From a virus, in IMG/VR virus record IMGVR_UViG_3300028610_001866, positions 1 through 31,155 of that record: 31,155 nucleotides of DNA; one strand, given 5' to 3'. Position numbers and translations under genes: made by a program. The notes under the pieces were generated by a model that saw only the letters and a program-made list of their open reading frames with translations, was not told the origin of the DNA and did not search any database. This document shows, piece by piece, positions 7,091 to 14,296 of the stretch. The stretch's first letter is position 1; each line of letters begins with the position of its first letter.

Positions 7091-7341
7091 CAAAATTTGC
7101 ACCGGGTACACGTTGTGAAGTTCGATCAAATTATGTCGGTATTGAGACACCGTTCGGTAATATCAATATTGCCGATGTCGTCTCATGTACATTCAATACC
7201 GAGACAAACAGGTTTTCGATGACTTGGAAAGTTGAACCGGGGCGGGGCAACGGGGTCATCGACAGTGAAGATACGGTTGAAGGCGACACGCTCGAAGAAG
7301 TTTTCTTACGGTATGTCGCTCGCCGTTTAATGAAAGGGTAA
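7087..7341 (+). CDS. Hypothetical small protein
   Basis: An 84-residue protein of unknown family. The start chosen is GTG 7087, which overlaps the preceding stop as GTGA, the usual junction in this region; an earlier in-frame start at 7018 would overlap by 73 bases and adds unlikely sequence. The body is beta-rich (TRCEVRSNYVGIETPFGNINIADVV, RFSMTWKVEP) with a final helix (LEEVFLRYVARRLMKG). Confidence 0.55.
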   Translation: MTKFAPGTRCEVRSNYVGIETPFGNINIADVVSCTFNTETNRFSMTWKVEPGRGNGVIDSEDTVEGDTLEEVFLRYVARRLMKG

Positions 7342-7342
7342 G

Positions 7343-7603
7343 ATGATGCCGGATGTATTTGTATTGATTGCGGTTGTGCAAATTGGTGGTATACATCGAG
7401 ACGAAAGTGCGCCGTTGAAAGTGCTGTGCGGTGTATTAACAAAGTTTGAGGATGTTGAGAAAATGGTTGCTGCTATCGTCGAACAGGGATACGTGAAAGA
7501 AGAGGACGGATCATTGCCGATAGTTGAGGCGAATATTCATGCGCGATTTTTTCCTCTTGCTCAAATCTCGTATTTCGATGTGTTCTTAGAGAGACGCGCA
7601 TGA
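7343..7603 (+). CDS. Hypothetical small protein
   Basis: An 86-residue protein starting with two ATGs (7343, 7346), 1 base after the preceding stop. A hydrophobic beta strand (DVFVLIAVVQIGGI) opens the protein, followed by a helix (FEDVEKMVAAIVEQG) and a strand (AQISYFDVFLE), a compact alpha/beta plan. No family is recognised. It overlaps the next gene by 4 bases. Confidence 0.55.
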   Translation: MMPDVFVLIAVVQIGGIHRDESAPLKVLCGVLTKFEDVEKMVAAIVEQGYVKEEDGSLPIVEANIHARFFPLAQISYFDVFLERRA

Positions 7604-8163
7604 GTGAGAAGAGCAACAACAAGGTGTGTCCGCAATGTCGCGGGCACGGTGGCAAGGTTACGAGAGGCGGTCAGTCAGGGTATTACTACAAACCTTGTGC
7701 TTTGTGTGATGGCTTGTGCGAAATTGCGATATGTGAAGACGAAGAAAATTTCGATCATTGTGATTATTGCAATAAGCGGTTCACGCCCGGTGGTCAACTC
7801 ATTCAACTCGGAACGGTCGATGTGCTCAAAGATTTTCTTGATGGGCCGATCTCGTGCGCAACAATCAAGAAGCGGTATTGTTCGAGCCAGTGTTTGATTC
7901 ATGACACGAGCGCCGAGTTGGAATACGCTGACAAGAAGAAAGTGAGCATCAGTGAACTGATCGTTAATCGGCTCGTGATTGATCTCGGGGTGATCCTCGT
8001 TGAAGAGAGTCAACAAGGCACGGTGCATGTGCTGAACCAAGAGCGCGCGTGTGAAGATGTCTTCAAAAGGATTGCCCGCGATTGTGGTTCAACTGTCGAG
8101 TATGTGCGCTTCGTTTACAAACAAGAACGTTCGAAGCTGATCAAGCGAGACAAGCTAAAATGA
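7600..8163 (+). CDS. Zinc-finger protein with DnaJ-like CxxCxGxG and a second Cys cluster
   Basis: A 187-residue protein. VCPQCRGHGGKV and KPCALCDGLCEI (about residues 9-42) match paired CxxCxGxG repeats of the DnaJ cysteine-rich domain, here only one pair. A second cluster, CDYCNKRF (about 54-61) with YCSSQC (about 93-98), looks like a treble-clef zinc site. The C-terminal DVFKRIARDCGSTVEYVRFVYKQERSKL could be a helix-turn-helix. A nucleic-acid- or protein-binding role is inferred. The stop overlaps the next start (ATGA). Confidence 0.6.
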   Translation: MSEKSNNKVCPQCRGHGGKVTRGGQSGYYYKPCALCDGLCEIAICEDEENFDHCDYCNKRFTPGGQLIQLGTVDVLKDFLDGPISCATIKKRYCSSQCLIHDTSAELEYADKKKVSISELIVNRLVIDLGVILVEESQQGTVHVLNQERACEDVFKRIARDCGSTVEYVRFVYKQERSKLIKRDKLK

Positions 8164-8414
8164 TCAAGCAAGCGTACCTCTTCGTTATGACCGATCCTCG
8201 AACGGGCGAAGAGGGCGTATTATCAATGAAACGACCCGAAGGTCATATGCCGATGATCGCGACAGATCAAAAACTTCTTGAAAAGCTCTTGCCGATTGCG
8301 TCGAGAGCAGCGAGAAAAATGAAGAGAGTCGTGAAAGTTATTCGCCTCTGTACTCGTGAAGAGTTGGGGCGGCTCGGCATCGACGGGTCAATACAAGTGA
8401 GGTACAAAGAATGA
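8160..8414 (+). CDS. Hypothetical small protein
   Basis: An 84-residue protein from ATG 8160, overlapping the preceding TGA. It reads as alpha/beta (KQAYLFVMTDPRTGEEGVLSMK, KLLEKLLPIASRAARKMKRVVKVIRL). The layout, a short strand pair and a basic helix, is not diagnostic. An upstream in-frame start at 8082 lies inside the previous gene and is rejected. The stop again overlaps the next start (ATGA). Confidence 0.55.
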   Translation: MIKQAYLFVMTDPRTGEEGVLSMKRPEGHMPMIATDQKLLEKLLPIASRAARKMKRVVKVIRLCTREELGRLGIDGSIQVRYKE

Positions 8415-8530
8415 GCTTCTTAACTACACGATTCGAGAAGATGCCTGTGTATGGTTGGACACTCATAGTGATTGTGGGTTTACTCATCATCACCGCGTTA
8501 GCAGTCGCCGACTGGACGGGGGTATTTTAA
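8411..8530 (+). CDS. 39-residue single-pass membrane protein
   Basis: A short gene joined by ATGA to its neighbour. After a polar N-terminus (SFLTTRFEK), residues about 14-33 (YGWTLIVIVGLLIITALAVA) form one transmembrane helix, ending in DWTGVF. The start and stop fit the coupled-gene pattern exactly. Function is unknown; it could be a regulator of a membrane complex or part of lysis, but nothing shows this. Confidence 0.6.
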   Translation: MSFLTTRFEKMPVYGWTLIVIVGLLIITALAVADWTGVF

Positions 8531-8533
8531 CGA

Positions 8534-8755
8534 ATGGCTCGGTGTGCAACGTGTGCGGTCATATCGGCTAATTGCCGAATGCTTATTCTCGGGACGATCA
8601 TTTTCTTTTTGGGAGTGCTCGCCGGGTATAGAATGGGCGCACACGTTGACGTACACTTTCAAATTGAATCACAGGGAGAAGGTACAATTGAAGACTATGA
8701 GCAACCATATGCAGGATTTGTTGAAGCGCGTCGAACAAGAGAAGATCGCCTTTAA
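8534..8755 (+). CDS. Small membrane-anchored protein
   Basis: A 73-residue protein beginning 3 bases after the previous stop. One hydrophobic helix (residues about 16-32, MLILGTIIFFLGVLAGY) is followed by a soluble tail rich in acidic and polar residues. Four Cys/Ala-rich residues at the N-terminus (RCATCAVISANC) are unusual, but no lipobox is evident. The 3' end overlaps the next gene by 59 bases in another frame. Function is unknown. Confidence 0.5.
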   Translation: MARCATCAVISANCRMLILGTIIFFLGVLAGYRMGAHVDVHFQIESQGEGTIEDYEQPYAGFVEARRTREDRL

Positions 8756-9194
8756 TACACAAGAGGATCTCATCGAATGGCTCAGGTCACACGGGTGCAA
8801 CGAAGTACCGATGTTTGTGCCTGTTTCAATTGACTACCCACCGACCCGATCAGGTAATCAAATGATTCACGAGTTTCACATTGAGCACGAGAATCTTACT
8901 TATCGAATTCTTGTGCCGACTGATATCTGTCTTTCTCAATTGAGGGGTGAAGAGTGCGGTGAGAGTGCTTGGTTCGATGCGTCTCATCTTGCGTTTTGCA
9001 AAGAGTGTGATGAAATATATCGAGAGATATCTCTTGAGATTGCACACGTCATTGCCGGGGCTTTCTTGTATGCCGCGAACCGGGCTGAAGAACGGGTGCG
9101 TGAAAATGGCGCTCGAACATTGCCGCCTGTACCAAATACATTCGAAGATGTGCTCTTGGCTGATAACAAAGGCGTGTTAAGAATACAGGTCTGA
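8697..9194 (+). CDS. Hypothetical protein, last gene before a terminator
   Basis: A 165-residue protein from ATG 8697 (MSNHMQDLLKRVEQEKIAF), chosen because the longer in-frame version back to 8544 would overlap the membrane gene by over 200 bases. GGGAGAAGG lies about 15 bases upstream. It has an N-terminal helix, beta strands (YRILVPTDICL), a CxxC in LAFCKECDEIYREI and a helix (ISLEIAHVIAGAFLYAANRAEERV). The Cys pair may bind a metal. Family is not recognised. A rho-independent terminator follows 80 bases after the stop. Confidence 0.6.
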   Translation: MSNHMQDLLKRVEQEKIAFNTQEDLIEWLRSHGCNEVPMFVPVSIDYPPTRSGNQMIHEFHIEHENLTYRILVPTDICLSQLRGEECGESAWFDASHLAFCKECDEIYREISLEIAHVIAGAFLYAANRAEERVRENGARTLPPVPNTFEDVLLADNKGVLRIQV

Positions 9195-9273
9195 AGAAAA
9201 ATGTCGCCCCGTTGCTGTATCTTCTCGGATGAGCGATTCGAGATAATTGCCCCTCTCTCATGAATTGCCATAG

Positions 9274-9304
9274 AAAGCCCGGCTTCGGTCGGGCTTTTCT
9301 TGTT
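9274..9304 (+). terminator. Rho-independent terminator with TTCG tetraloop
   Basis: A 10-pair stem AAAGCCCGGC / GTCGGGCTTT (one G-T wobble) capped by TTCG, followed by TCTTGTTT. It closes the 5841-9194 block; the next promoter starts 3 bases downstream. The rest of the gap (9195-9273) shows nothing recognisable. Confidence 0.9.
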
Positions 9305-9306
9305 TG

Positions 9307-9321
9307 GTGCATAATTAAGAC
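9307..9321 (+). promoter_or_regulatory. Repeated phage promoter motif (copy C), leaderless type
   Basis: GTGCATAATTAAGAC is identical to copies B and D over 15 bases and is followed directly by ATG 9322. CATAAT (9310-9315) ends 6 bases before the ATG, so transcription is expected to start at or next to the start codon. No Shine-Dalgarno exists. The region where a -35 would sit is occupied by the terminator hairpin. Confidence 0.6.
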
Positions 9322-9525
9322 ATGCGAAAAGAATTGAAGTTCAAACTTGTTGCTGTGTTGAAGGGGTTCAGATCTCGACAGGTGACTGTCTTTAATGCTG
9401 AGACCCGTCGAGACTGTATCAGTGAGGTTGGCTGGATCTGTCAACGAGGGTATATCACCGATCCGCCGAGCCCGTATGCATACCCATTGCACCGGGTCAA
9501 AAGATTCGAGGTGAAGGTTACGTGA
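9322..9525 (+). CDS. Hypothetical small basic protein, probably leaderless
   Basis: A 67-residue protein rich in Lys and Arg (MRKELKFKLVAVLKGFRSRQ), with strands around FKLVAVL and RFEVKV. The family is not recognised. The ATG directly follows promoter copy C, and no ribosome-binding site is present. It is the first gene of the 9322-10859 block. Its stop overlaps the next gene's GTG start (GTGA). Confidence 0.6.
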   Translation: MRKELKFKLVAVLKGFRSRQVTVFNAETRRDCISEVGWICQRGYITDPPSPYAYPLHRVKRFEVKVT

Positions 9526-9827
9526 AGAACTCTCAAAACTCGACGACTTCAAATGATGTGCACAGTGTTGTCAAAGAATGGCTCGGGGAATATGGGCACG
9601 TGCTCTCACCTGAACAACTGGCAAGCATCAGAGAGGTGTGTGATGACATCAACGATTCGGTCGCTGTTCTCGATGAGACCGGGCGCATGGGCGCGCTTAT
9701 GTTCTTGTTCACGATGACGTATACGCACCCGTTTGTTCAAGAGCAGTTTATGTCACGACAGATTACGGCGCTCGCGAATTATCGAGAGATTTCTGAAGAG
9801 AGAGCGAAGGGAGCAATGCTTAATTGA
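9522..9827 (+). CDS. Hypothetical helical protein
   Basis: A 101-residue protein started by GTG 9522 within the preceding stop (GTGA). It is predicted mostly helical (VHSVVKEWLGEYG, SPEQLASIREVCDDIND, FVQEQFMSRQITALANYREISEERAKG). No motif points to a function. The stop overlaps the next ATG by one base. Confidence 0.55.
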   Translation: MKNSQNSTTSNDVHSVVKEWLGEYGHVLSPEQLASIREVCDDINDSVAVLDETGRMGALMFLFTMTYTHPFVQEQFMSRQITALANYREISEERAKGAMLN

Positions 9828-10105
9828 TGACACTCAACCGGGCGAAGTATCGAGATAAGAAAAAGAAGATTGACTCAGCACCGATTGAAAAGTTCGGGGC
9901 GACCGATGTGACGAAAGCGATTGAAGAACGTCGGGCGCTTGCTGAAGAAATTGACAATCTTGAAAGAACACTGATACAGCACGATCACTGTACGGTGTCA
10001 AATCGAGAGGTTCTTCGCCGCATGCTTCGTGCGGTGATCGGACTTCAGAAGTCAGTTGTAAATTTAGAGCGATCATATCTAAGGAAAGAATTAGAAAATG
10101 CTTGA
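9827..10105 (+). CDS. Hypothetical coiled-coil protein
   Basis: A 92-residue protein from ATG 9827 (an in-frame TTG is immediately before). A basic N-terminus (RAKYRDKKKK) precedes helices with heptad-like spacing (KAIEERRALAEEIDNLERTLIQHD, VLRRMLRAVIGLQKSVVNLERSYLRKELE), likely an antiparallel coiled coil. It overlaps the next gene by 8 bases. Function is unknown. Confidence 0.55.
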   Translation: MTLNRAKYRDKKKKIDSAPIEKFGATDVTKAIEERRALAEEIDNLERTLIQHDHCTVSNREVLRRMLRAVIGLQKSVVNLERSYLRKELENA

Positions 10106-10403
10106 AATATTATTGATCATATTGATTGTTGTGCTTTACTTTGTCGGTGGTTCACTCTTCTCAGTTGCGTATGTCAAAGGATACCCTCAGGACACACGTC
10201 CAAATCTCGGGCTCATGGTTCTCTTTTGGGTGTTCATTGTGATCTTTCATGTTGTCTATCAGACGGCGGGCGGGATCGGTAAGTCAGCGAATCGACTTGC
10301 AACAGGTTTAGGGGAAGATCCGAAGGCGCTAAAAAAACAGAGAAGAATATCTGTACCCCGTTCGACAGGGATTTCAAAAGATAATGGGCCGGGCACAAAA
10401 TGA
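10098..10403 (+). CDS. Small two-pass membrane protein
   Basis: A 101-residue protein with hydrophobic segments at about residues 2-25 (LEILLIILIVVLYFVGGSLF) and 38-57 (LGLMVLFWVFIVIFHVVYQT), then a basic C-terminal tail (KALKKQRRISVPRS). Two segments plus a positively charged tail are seen in class II holins, but no endolysin is nearby, so lysis is only a possibility. The stop overlaps the next start as ATGA. Confidence 0.6.
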   Translation: MLEILLIILIVVLYFVGGSLFSVAYVKGYPQDTRPNLGLMVLFWVFIVIFHVVYQTAGGIGKSANRLATGLGEDPKALKKQRRISVPRSTGISKDNGPGTK

Positions 10404-10672
10404 ATGAGCGAGTTGAACAGATAATTTCGGCTGATGAAGAGAGTTTCTTCGATAATCTTGCTCGACATGAGAAGCTCTTCGGGGCATTCTCAACTTCTGA
10501 TGGGCGGGTTGCGATTGGATTTCGTAAAGTCAGGGGCGGGGTGTATGAAAGCGACAAGGGTGTCGGGATCTTTCTTGACCCTGATGATATTCGACATTTG
10601 CTCAATGTGTTGAGACTCGCACGTAAGCGAGCGAGAGAGGTACAATTCGAAAATGACAACGCCTGTCGATAA
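10400..10672 (+). CDS. Hypothetical small protein
   Basis: A 90-residue protein from ATG 10400, overlapping the preceding stop. Its N-terminus is acidic and helical; strands FGAFSTSDGRVAIGFRKV and GVGIFLDPDDIRHLLNVLRLARKRA follow. The pattern resembles small DNA- or protein-binding modules but no family is recognised. It overlaps the next gene by 20 bases. Confidence 0.55.
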   Translation: MNERVEQIISADEESFFDNLARHEKLFGAFSTSDGRVAIGFRKVRGGVYESDKGVGIFLDPDDIRHLLNVLRLARKRAREVQFENDNACR

Positions 10673-10859
10673 TGATTTTGAGATAATTGAGAATATTGAA
10701 GGCGATCTCTTTGTGACGTGTGCACATTGCGATCCGCCTCAGTTGATATACAAAGACAAGCTCGCGGTGCACGAAGCATTTAAGCACGGGCGCCCGCTGA
10801 GTGAAGTCTTTGAAGAAGAGGATCGAGACGAAGACGAAGATGACGGCGACTTCTTTTGA
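10653..10859 (+). CDS. Small acidic protein with CxxC
   Basis: A 68-residue protein. FVTCAHCDPPQLIYKDKLAVHEAFKHG contains a Cys pair followed by His residues 15-19 positions later, the spacing of a C2H2-like zinc finger. The C-terminal 20 residues are nearly all Asp/Glu (EEEDRDEDEDDG). It could mimic DNA or bind a basic partner; this is inference. Last gene before the portal. Confidence 0.55.
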   Translation: MTTPVDNDFEIIENIEGDLFVTCAHCDPPQLIYKDKLAVHEAFKHGRPLSEVFEEEDRDEDEDDGDFF

Positions 10860-10906
10860 TCGCCTCTGTCATCATGAGATGGTAAACTTCGAGGTTGAGA
10901 CAACTT

Positions 10907-12505
10907 ATGAGAGAACTTTTCAGAAGCATAGAAGCATCGGCGGTTACACGTGTACCTCGAATACCTGAGGACAAGACTAAAGTCGAAGATTATTCTGACG
11001 AGTATGTCGCTTCGCAAGAGATTACCATTGAGAACGCGATTGCTCGACAGGCTCAAATCTTAGAAGCGGCTGAGAAAAAGAGCATGAACTTTTTCGAAAC
11101 CGGGCGGTCGGTATCGGGGTCACTCAACAACGGCACATCTTTTCATGAGCGACGATTCAGGACTCGTGTTGAGAAGCTCAAGAATTTGAGCGAGTCTTCA
11201 ATACCCTCTCGGGCGATCAACATCATTCGCGGCGGTATCGGCAATCTTGAGTATGCGGTTAGACCGAGAGATCCGAATTTGCGACCGTCAGAGATCTCGA
11301 CATTTGAGGAAAGCATCAAGAAGGTTCGTCATGTGATCGACAATCCGAACGCGACTGATGATGATTTGAATTCGTTTCTCGGGCAAATTGTTGAAGACAT
11401 TCAGGTATTCGACGCGGGGTGTTGGGAGTATGTTGAAGAACCTGAATTCACGAATCCGTTTCTCGCGCTTGAAGTTGTACCGGGGTACACAATTTCTCAG
11501 GCTCTTGATTGGAAGGGCGATCCTGATGCAACACGATGGGCTCAGGTTGTCAATGGCACTGCGAAGGTCTTTTTCAAAGACAAAGAACTCGAATATTTGA
11601 TGTCGAGAAAACGGTCATGGACACCGTTCGGGTATTCGAATCTCGAAAGCGCGATGGAAATACTCGATGCATTCTTCAGTGTTTCGGCGTTTCAGCGGGC
11701 GACCGCGAGTGAGGCTTTCCCGCCTTTTCTCGTTTGGCTTGGTGAGAATATCGGCGATGGTGAGATGAGACAGATGCGCGCCTTTTGGGATATGGAATTA
11801 AAGGGGCGCGGCACTCCTGCATTTTGGGCGAACACCGGCAAGCCCGAAGTGATCTCTCTCAAGCCGCACACTGATGATGGTCTCTTTTTGCGGTATACCG
11901 AACTTTTGATCAGGGTGCTTGCATTTTGTTTCAATCTCAAGCCTCAAGACTTCGGGATCGAGCGTGATGTAAACAGGTCGACCGCACAGGTCGCTCAATC
12001 GGCATCGGTCGAAGAAGCAATCAAACCGATTGCCTCGATGATCGCCGCGAAGTTCAACACGAAAGTTTTGCCGCGCATTGCTGAGGTGTCAGGTGATGAG
12101 AAGATTCTTGACCTAGAATTCTTTTGGGGCAACATTGACCCGAGAGATGATAAGCAAGAGAGCGAGATCGTTCGCGGGTATACGCAAGATGATCTCCTGA
12201 AAATGGACGAAGCACGTGCTCGAATGGATTTGCCACCGTTGCCGAATGGTGTCGGGCAACTTACGATCACGGCATATCGAGATCTTGTGAAGTTCAACCC
12301 CGAACTCGCGGTTGACGATGCAACTCGCGATTTACTTTTCCCTGAACAAGATGAAGCTGAAGCTGCGGTGCTCGAAGAACTTCGCGAAGATGCGGCGCTA
12401 TCAGAAGAAGAAAAGGCGTTGAAGGACATCGCCGAACAGCTTCTTGTTCAGAATGAGCCTGATGCTCCTACAGGCGCTTCGAGTGGCGCGGACGATACAT
12501 CATAA
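10907..12505 (+). CDS. Portal protein
   Basis: A 532-residue portal forms the dodecameric ring at the capsid vertex through which DNA enters. Evidence: length; position before the MuF gene; a helical N-terminus; SRAINIIRGGIGNLEYAVRP as the stem/wing strand; RSWTPFGYSNLESAMEILDAFF (about residues 237-258), the conserved Gly-x-Ser-x-Leu-x2-Ala helix of portals; and NRSTAQVAQSASVEEAIKPI (about 356-375), matching the usual NxStaeva region. The tail is acidic and Ala-rich. ATG 10907 is chosen over TTG 10895. GAGG lies 12 bases upstream. Confidence 0.85.
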   Translation: MRELFRSIEASAVTRVPRIPEDKTKVEDYSDEYVASQEITIENAIARQAQILEAAEKKSMNFFETGRSVSGSLNNGTSFHERRFRTRVEKLKNLSESSIPSRAINIIRGGIGNLEYAVRPRDPNLRPSEISTFEESIKKVRHVIDNPNATDDDLNSFLGQIVEDIQVFDAGCWEYVEEPEFTNPFLALEVVPGYTISQALDWKGDPDATRWAQVVNGTAKVFFKDKELEYLMSRKRSWTPFGYSNLESAMEILDAFFSVSAFQRATASEAFPPFLVWLGENIGDGEMRQMRAFWDMELKGRGTPAFWANTGKPEVISLKPHTDDGLFLRYTELLIRVLAFCFNLKPQDFGIERDVNRSTAQVAQSASVEEAIKPIASMIAAKFNTKVLPRIAEVSGDEKILDLEFFWGNIDPRDDKQESEIVRGYTQDDLLKMDEARARMDLPPLPNGVGQLTITAYRDLVKFNPELAVDDATRDLLFPEQDEAEAAVLEELREDAALSEEEKALKDIAEQLLVQNEPDAPTGASSGADDTS

Positions 12506-12515
12506 GGGGGCACGT

Positions 12516-12563
12516 GTGAAAGTCTCTTCACGGGCCGCTCAGCACACTTTACGAGGGTTTTAA
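12516..12563 (+). CDS. Possible 15-residue leader peptide ahead of the MuF gene
   Basis: AAGGGGG, then GTG, then 14 further codons (KVSSRAAQHTLRGF) ending in a TAA that shares its last A with the MuF ATG (TAATG). The Shine-Dalgarno and the exact stop/start overlap suggest translational coupling, which could limit expression of the downstream toxin-fused protein. A chance mini-ORF cannot be excluded. A GTGAA/TTCAC inverted repeat spans its start. Confidence 0.25.
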   Translation: MKVSSRAAQHTLRGF

Positions 12564-14296
12564 TGTGCGAAGCACATCGCGTGCCGAAGTTATCGGCGGC
12601 ATCATTCAAAAAACTCAAGCCCGCCGAAGAGCGGCGCCGGGCTCGACTGTATGCTGAACTTTGGGGTGAGCTTGAACCTGAGATCGAGACTCTCACCGAG
12701 ATCATTCGTCTCGATGCGCTCGCTGAACTCAGAGAACTCGAAGGTAAGTTCGCGGGTTTGCGACAGGGGCGAGAACTAAAAGCGGCAACTGTTCAACACA
12801 TCGCCTCTCTCGAAGCGGTCGGTCAAGGATACATCGACGATCTCAACGTCACCATTACACAGATACAGAGTAAGCGGGCGCCCGTTCTTGAGACAAGGAT
12901 CTCGGGCACACTTGACAAGGCGGGTCAGAAGTTCAGCAAATCAACATCGACGCGCATTGGTTTCAAACATCCCGGCTTTCCTAAAGAGATTCGCCCGTGG
13001 ATTAACTCACGAGTACCCGAGCTTGCCGATAAGATGGGAGTGTTGCGAAAGCGTGCGGTGTTCCGATCCGTTGTGCGAGGTGTGCGTTCAGGCGAGACGC
13101 TCGACAAGATCGAGGGCCGTATTCGACAACGGTATCAATCTTGGGCGAAGTCAAGCCCGGCGTCAATTGCTCGCACTGAGGTCGGCTTTGTACATGCTCA
13201 GTCGCAATGGGCGACGATCAAGAAGCTCGGTATACCGCCGAATGAACTTGTTAAGATTTGGCTCACGTCGCGAGACAGTCGAGTTCGAGGGCTCAACCCG
13301 AGAGACAATGCGAATCACGTTGTGCTCGATGGTAAGCGTCGTTTTCTCAATCAACGATTTTCGAACGGACTCTTATATCCTCGTCAACCCGGTGGGCGCG
13401 CGAGTGAGGTGATCAATTGTCGTTGTGTATTACTCTTCGAGCGAAAGAAGGGTAAGATGCGCCGGGTCAAACCGGGTAAGTTCACCACGAAGCGGACGGT
13501 GCCGTTCAATCAGTTTGGAGATATTGAGCCGCCGACTTCAATTGTATTGCCTGAAGAACTCATTGAAACGATCCCGAAGGCATCAAGAGACGATGCGCTC
13601 GAAGGTGCTCGTGCTCTATTCAATAATGGCAAGGCGGTTGAACCCGAGATCTCGGGCATTTTCAAGAGTGTTGCCAAAAGTGAGAAGGGTGAGATTCACG
13701 GTTTCGCGTTCAGGCTCAAGACACGTAAGAGTATTGTCTCGAAGATCGGGCGCCTCATGAATGAAGAGGCGATGTCATTGCCGCAAGCTCTTGATAATAT
13801 TCAAGATATCAATAGATATACGATGGTCTTTGAGCATGATACATTTGTACGGAATTCGAAGAACGCAATCAGGGCATTCAGGAAAGAAGGTTGGCATCTC
13901 GTCAAAGGAAATAATGCATTCGGCGGTGACTTTTATCATGGGTATAATGTGAAACTTCAAAAGGGAGGTCAGTTCATTGAAATTCAGTTTCATACACCGA
14001 CAAGCATTGAGATAAAAGAACCGTCACATATACTATATACGAAGAGTCGCGATTTGCCGAAGGGCTCGGCTGATCGACTCGACATGGAAGAAGAGATTAG
14101 AAAGTTATGGCAAGAAGATCTCTTGCCCGCCGGAGATTGGCAAGGGTTACAGACGAAAGGCGATGTTTTAATATTCAAGCCGAAAATACCTCGCCCGTTC
14201 TCAGGTAAGCCGGGGCCGTTCGATGTCGGCACGTTGCCGTTTTATAATCGAGTCGGTACTACATTTGGGCCGAGTGGCGGTGGTGAAGGGGGTTAA
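12563..14296 (+). CDS. MuF-type head morphogenesis protein fused to a RelA/SpoT-like toxin-type domain
   Basis: A 577-residue two-part protein. The MuF/SPP1 gp7 part (about residues 150-295) has ARTEV (203-207), LTSRDSRVRGLNPRDNANHV (234-253) and the family-ending INCRC (284-288). MuF proteins are minor head proteins that may be carried with DNA into the host. After a linker, residues about 365-500 resemble RelA/SpoT nucleotidyltransferases: FRLKTRKSIVSKIGR (383-397), QDINRYTMVF (414-423), YHGYNVKL (458-465), EIQFHT (473-478), SHILYTKSR (488-496). Catalytic-type residues R384, K394, D415, Y461, E473 are retained. MuF fusions to polymorphic toxins are a described class. The C-terminal DNA is AT-richer than the rest. 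ATG 12563 follows GAGGG. Confidence 0.78.
   Translation: MCEAHRVPKLSAASFKKLKPAEERRRARLYAELWGELEPEIETLTEIIRLDALAELRELEGKFAGLRQGRELKAATVQHIASLEAVGQGYIDDLNVTITQIQSKRAPVLETRISGTLDKAGQKFSKSTSTRIGFKHPGFPKEIRPWINSRVPELADKMGVLRKRAVFRSVVRGVRSGETLDKIEGRIRQRYQSWAKSSPASIARTEVGFVHAQSQWATIKKLGIPPNELVKIWLTSRDSRVRGLNPRDNANHVVLDGKRRFLNQRFSNGLLYPRQPGGRASEVINCRCVLLFERKKGKMRRVKPGKFTTKRTVPFNQFGDIEPPTSIVLPEELIETIPKASRDDALEGARALFNNGKAVEPEISGIFKSVAKSEKGEIHGFAFRLKTRKSIVSKIGRLMNEEAMSLPQALDNIQDINRYTMVFEHDTFVRNSKNAIRAFRKEGWHLVKGNNAFGGDFYHGYNVKLQKGGQFIEIQFHTPTSIEIKEPSHILYTKSRDLPKGSADRLDMEEEIRKLWQEDLLPAGDWQGLQTKGDVLIFKPKIPRPFSGKPGPFDVGTLPFYNRVGTTFGPSGGGEGG

Noticed and set aside
8544-8696. Long N-terminal extension of the 8697-9194 gene
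   Set aside because: Would overlap the small membrane gene by more than 150 bases and has the composition of a shadow frame; ATG 8697 begins the plausible helix.
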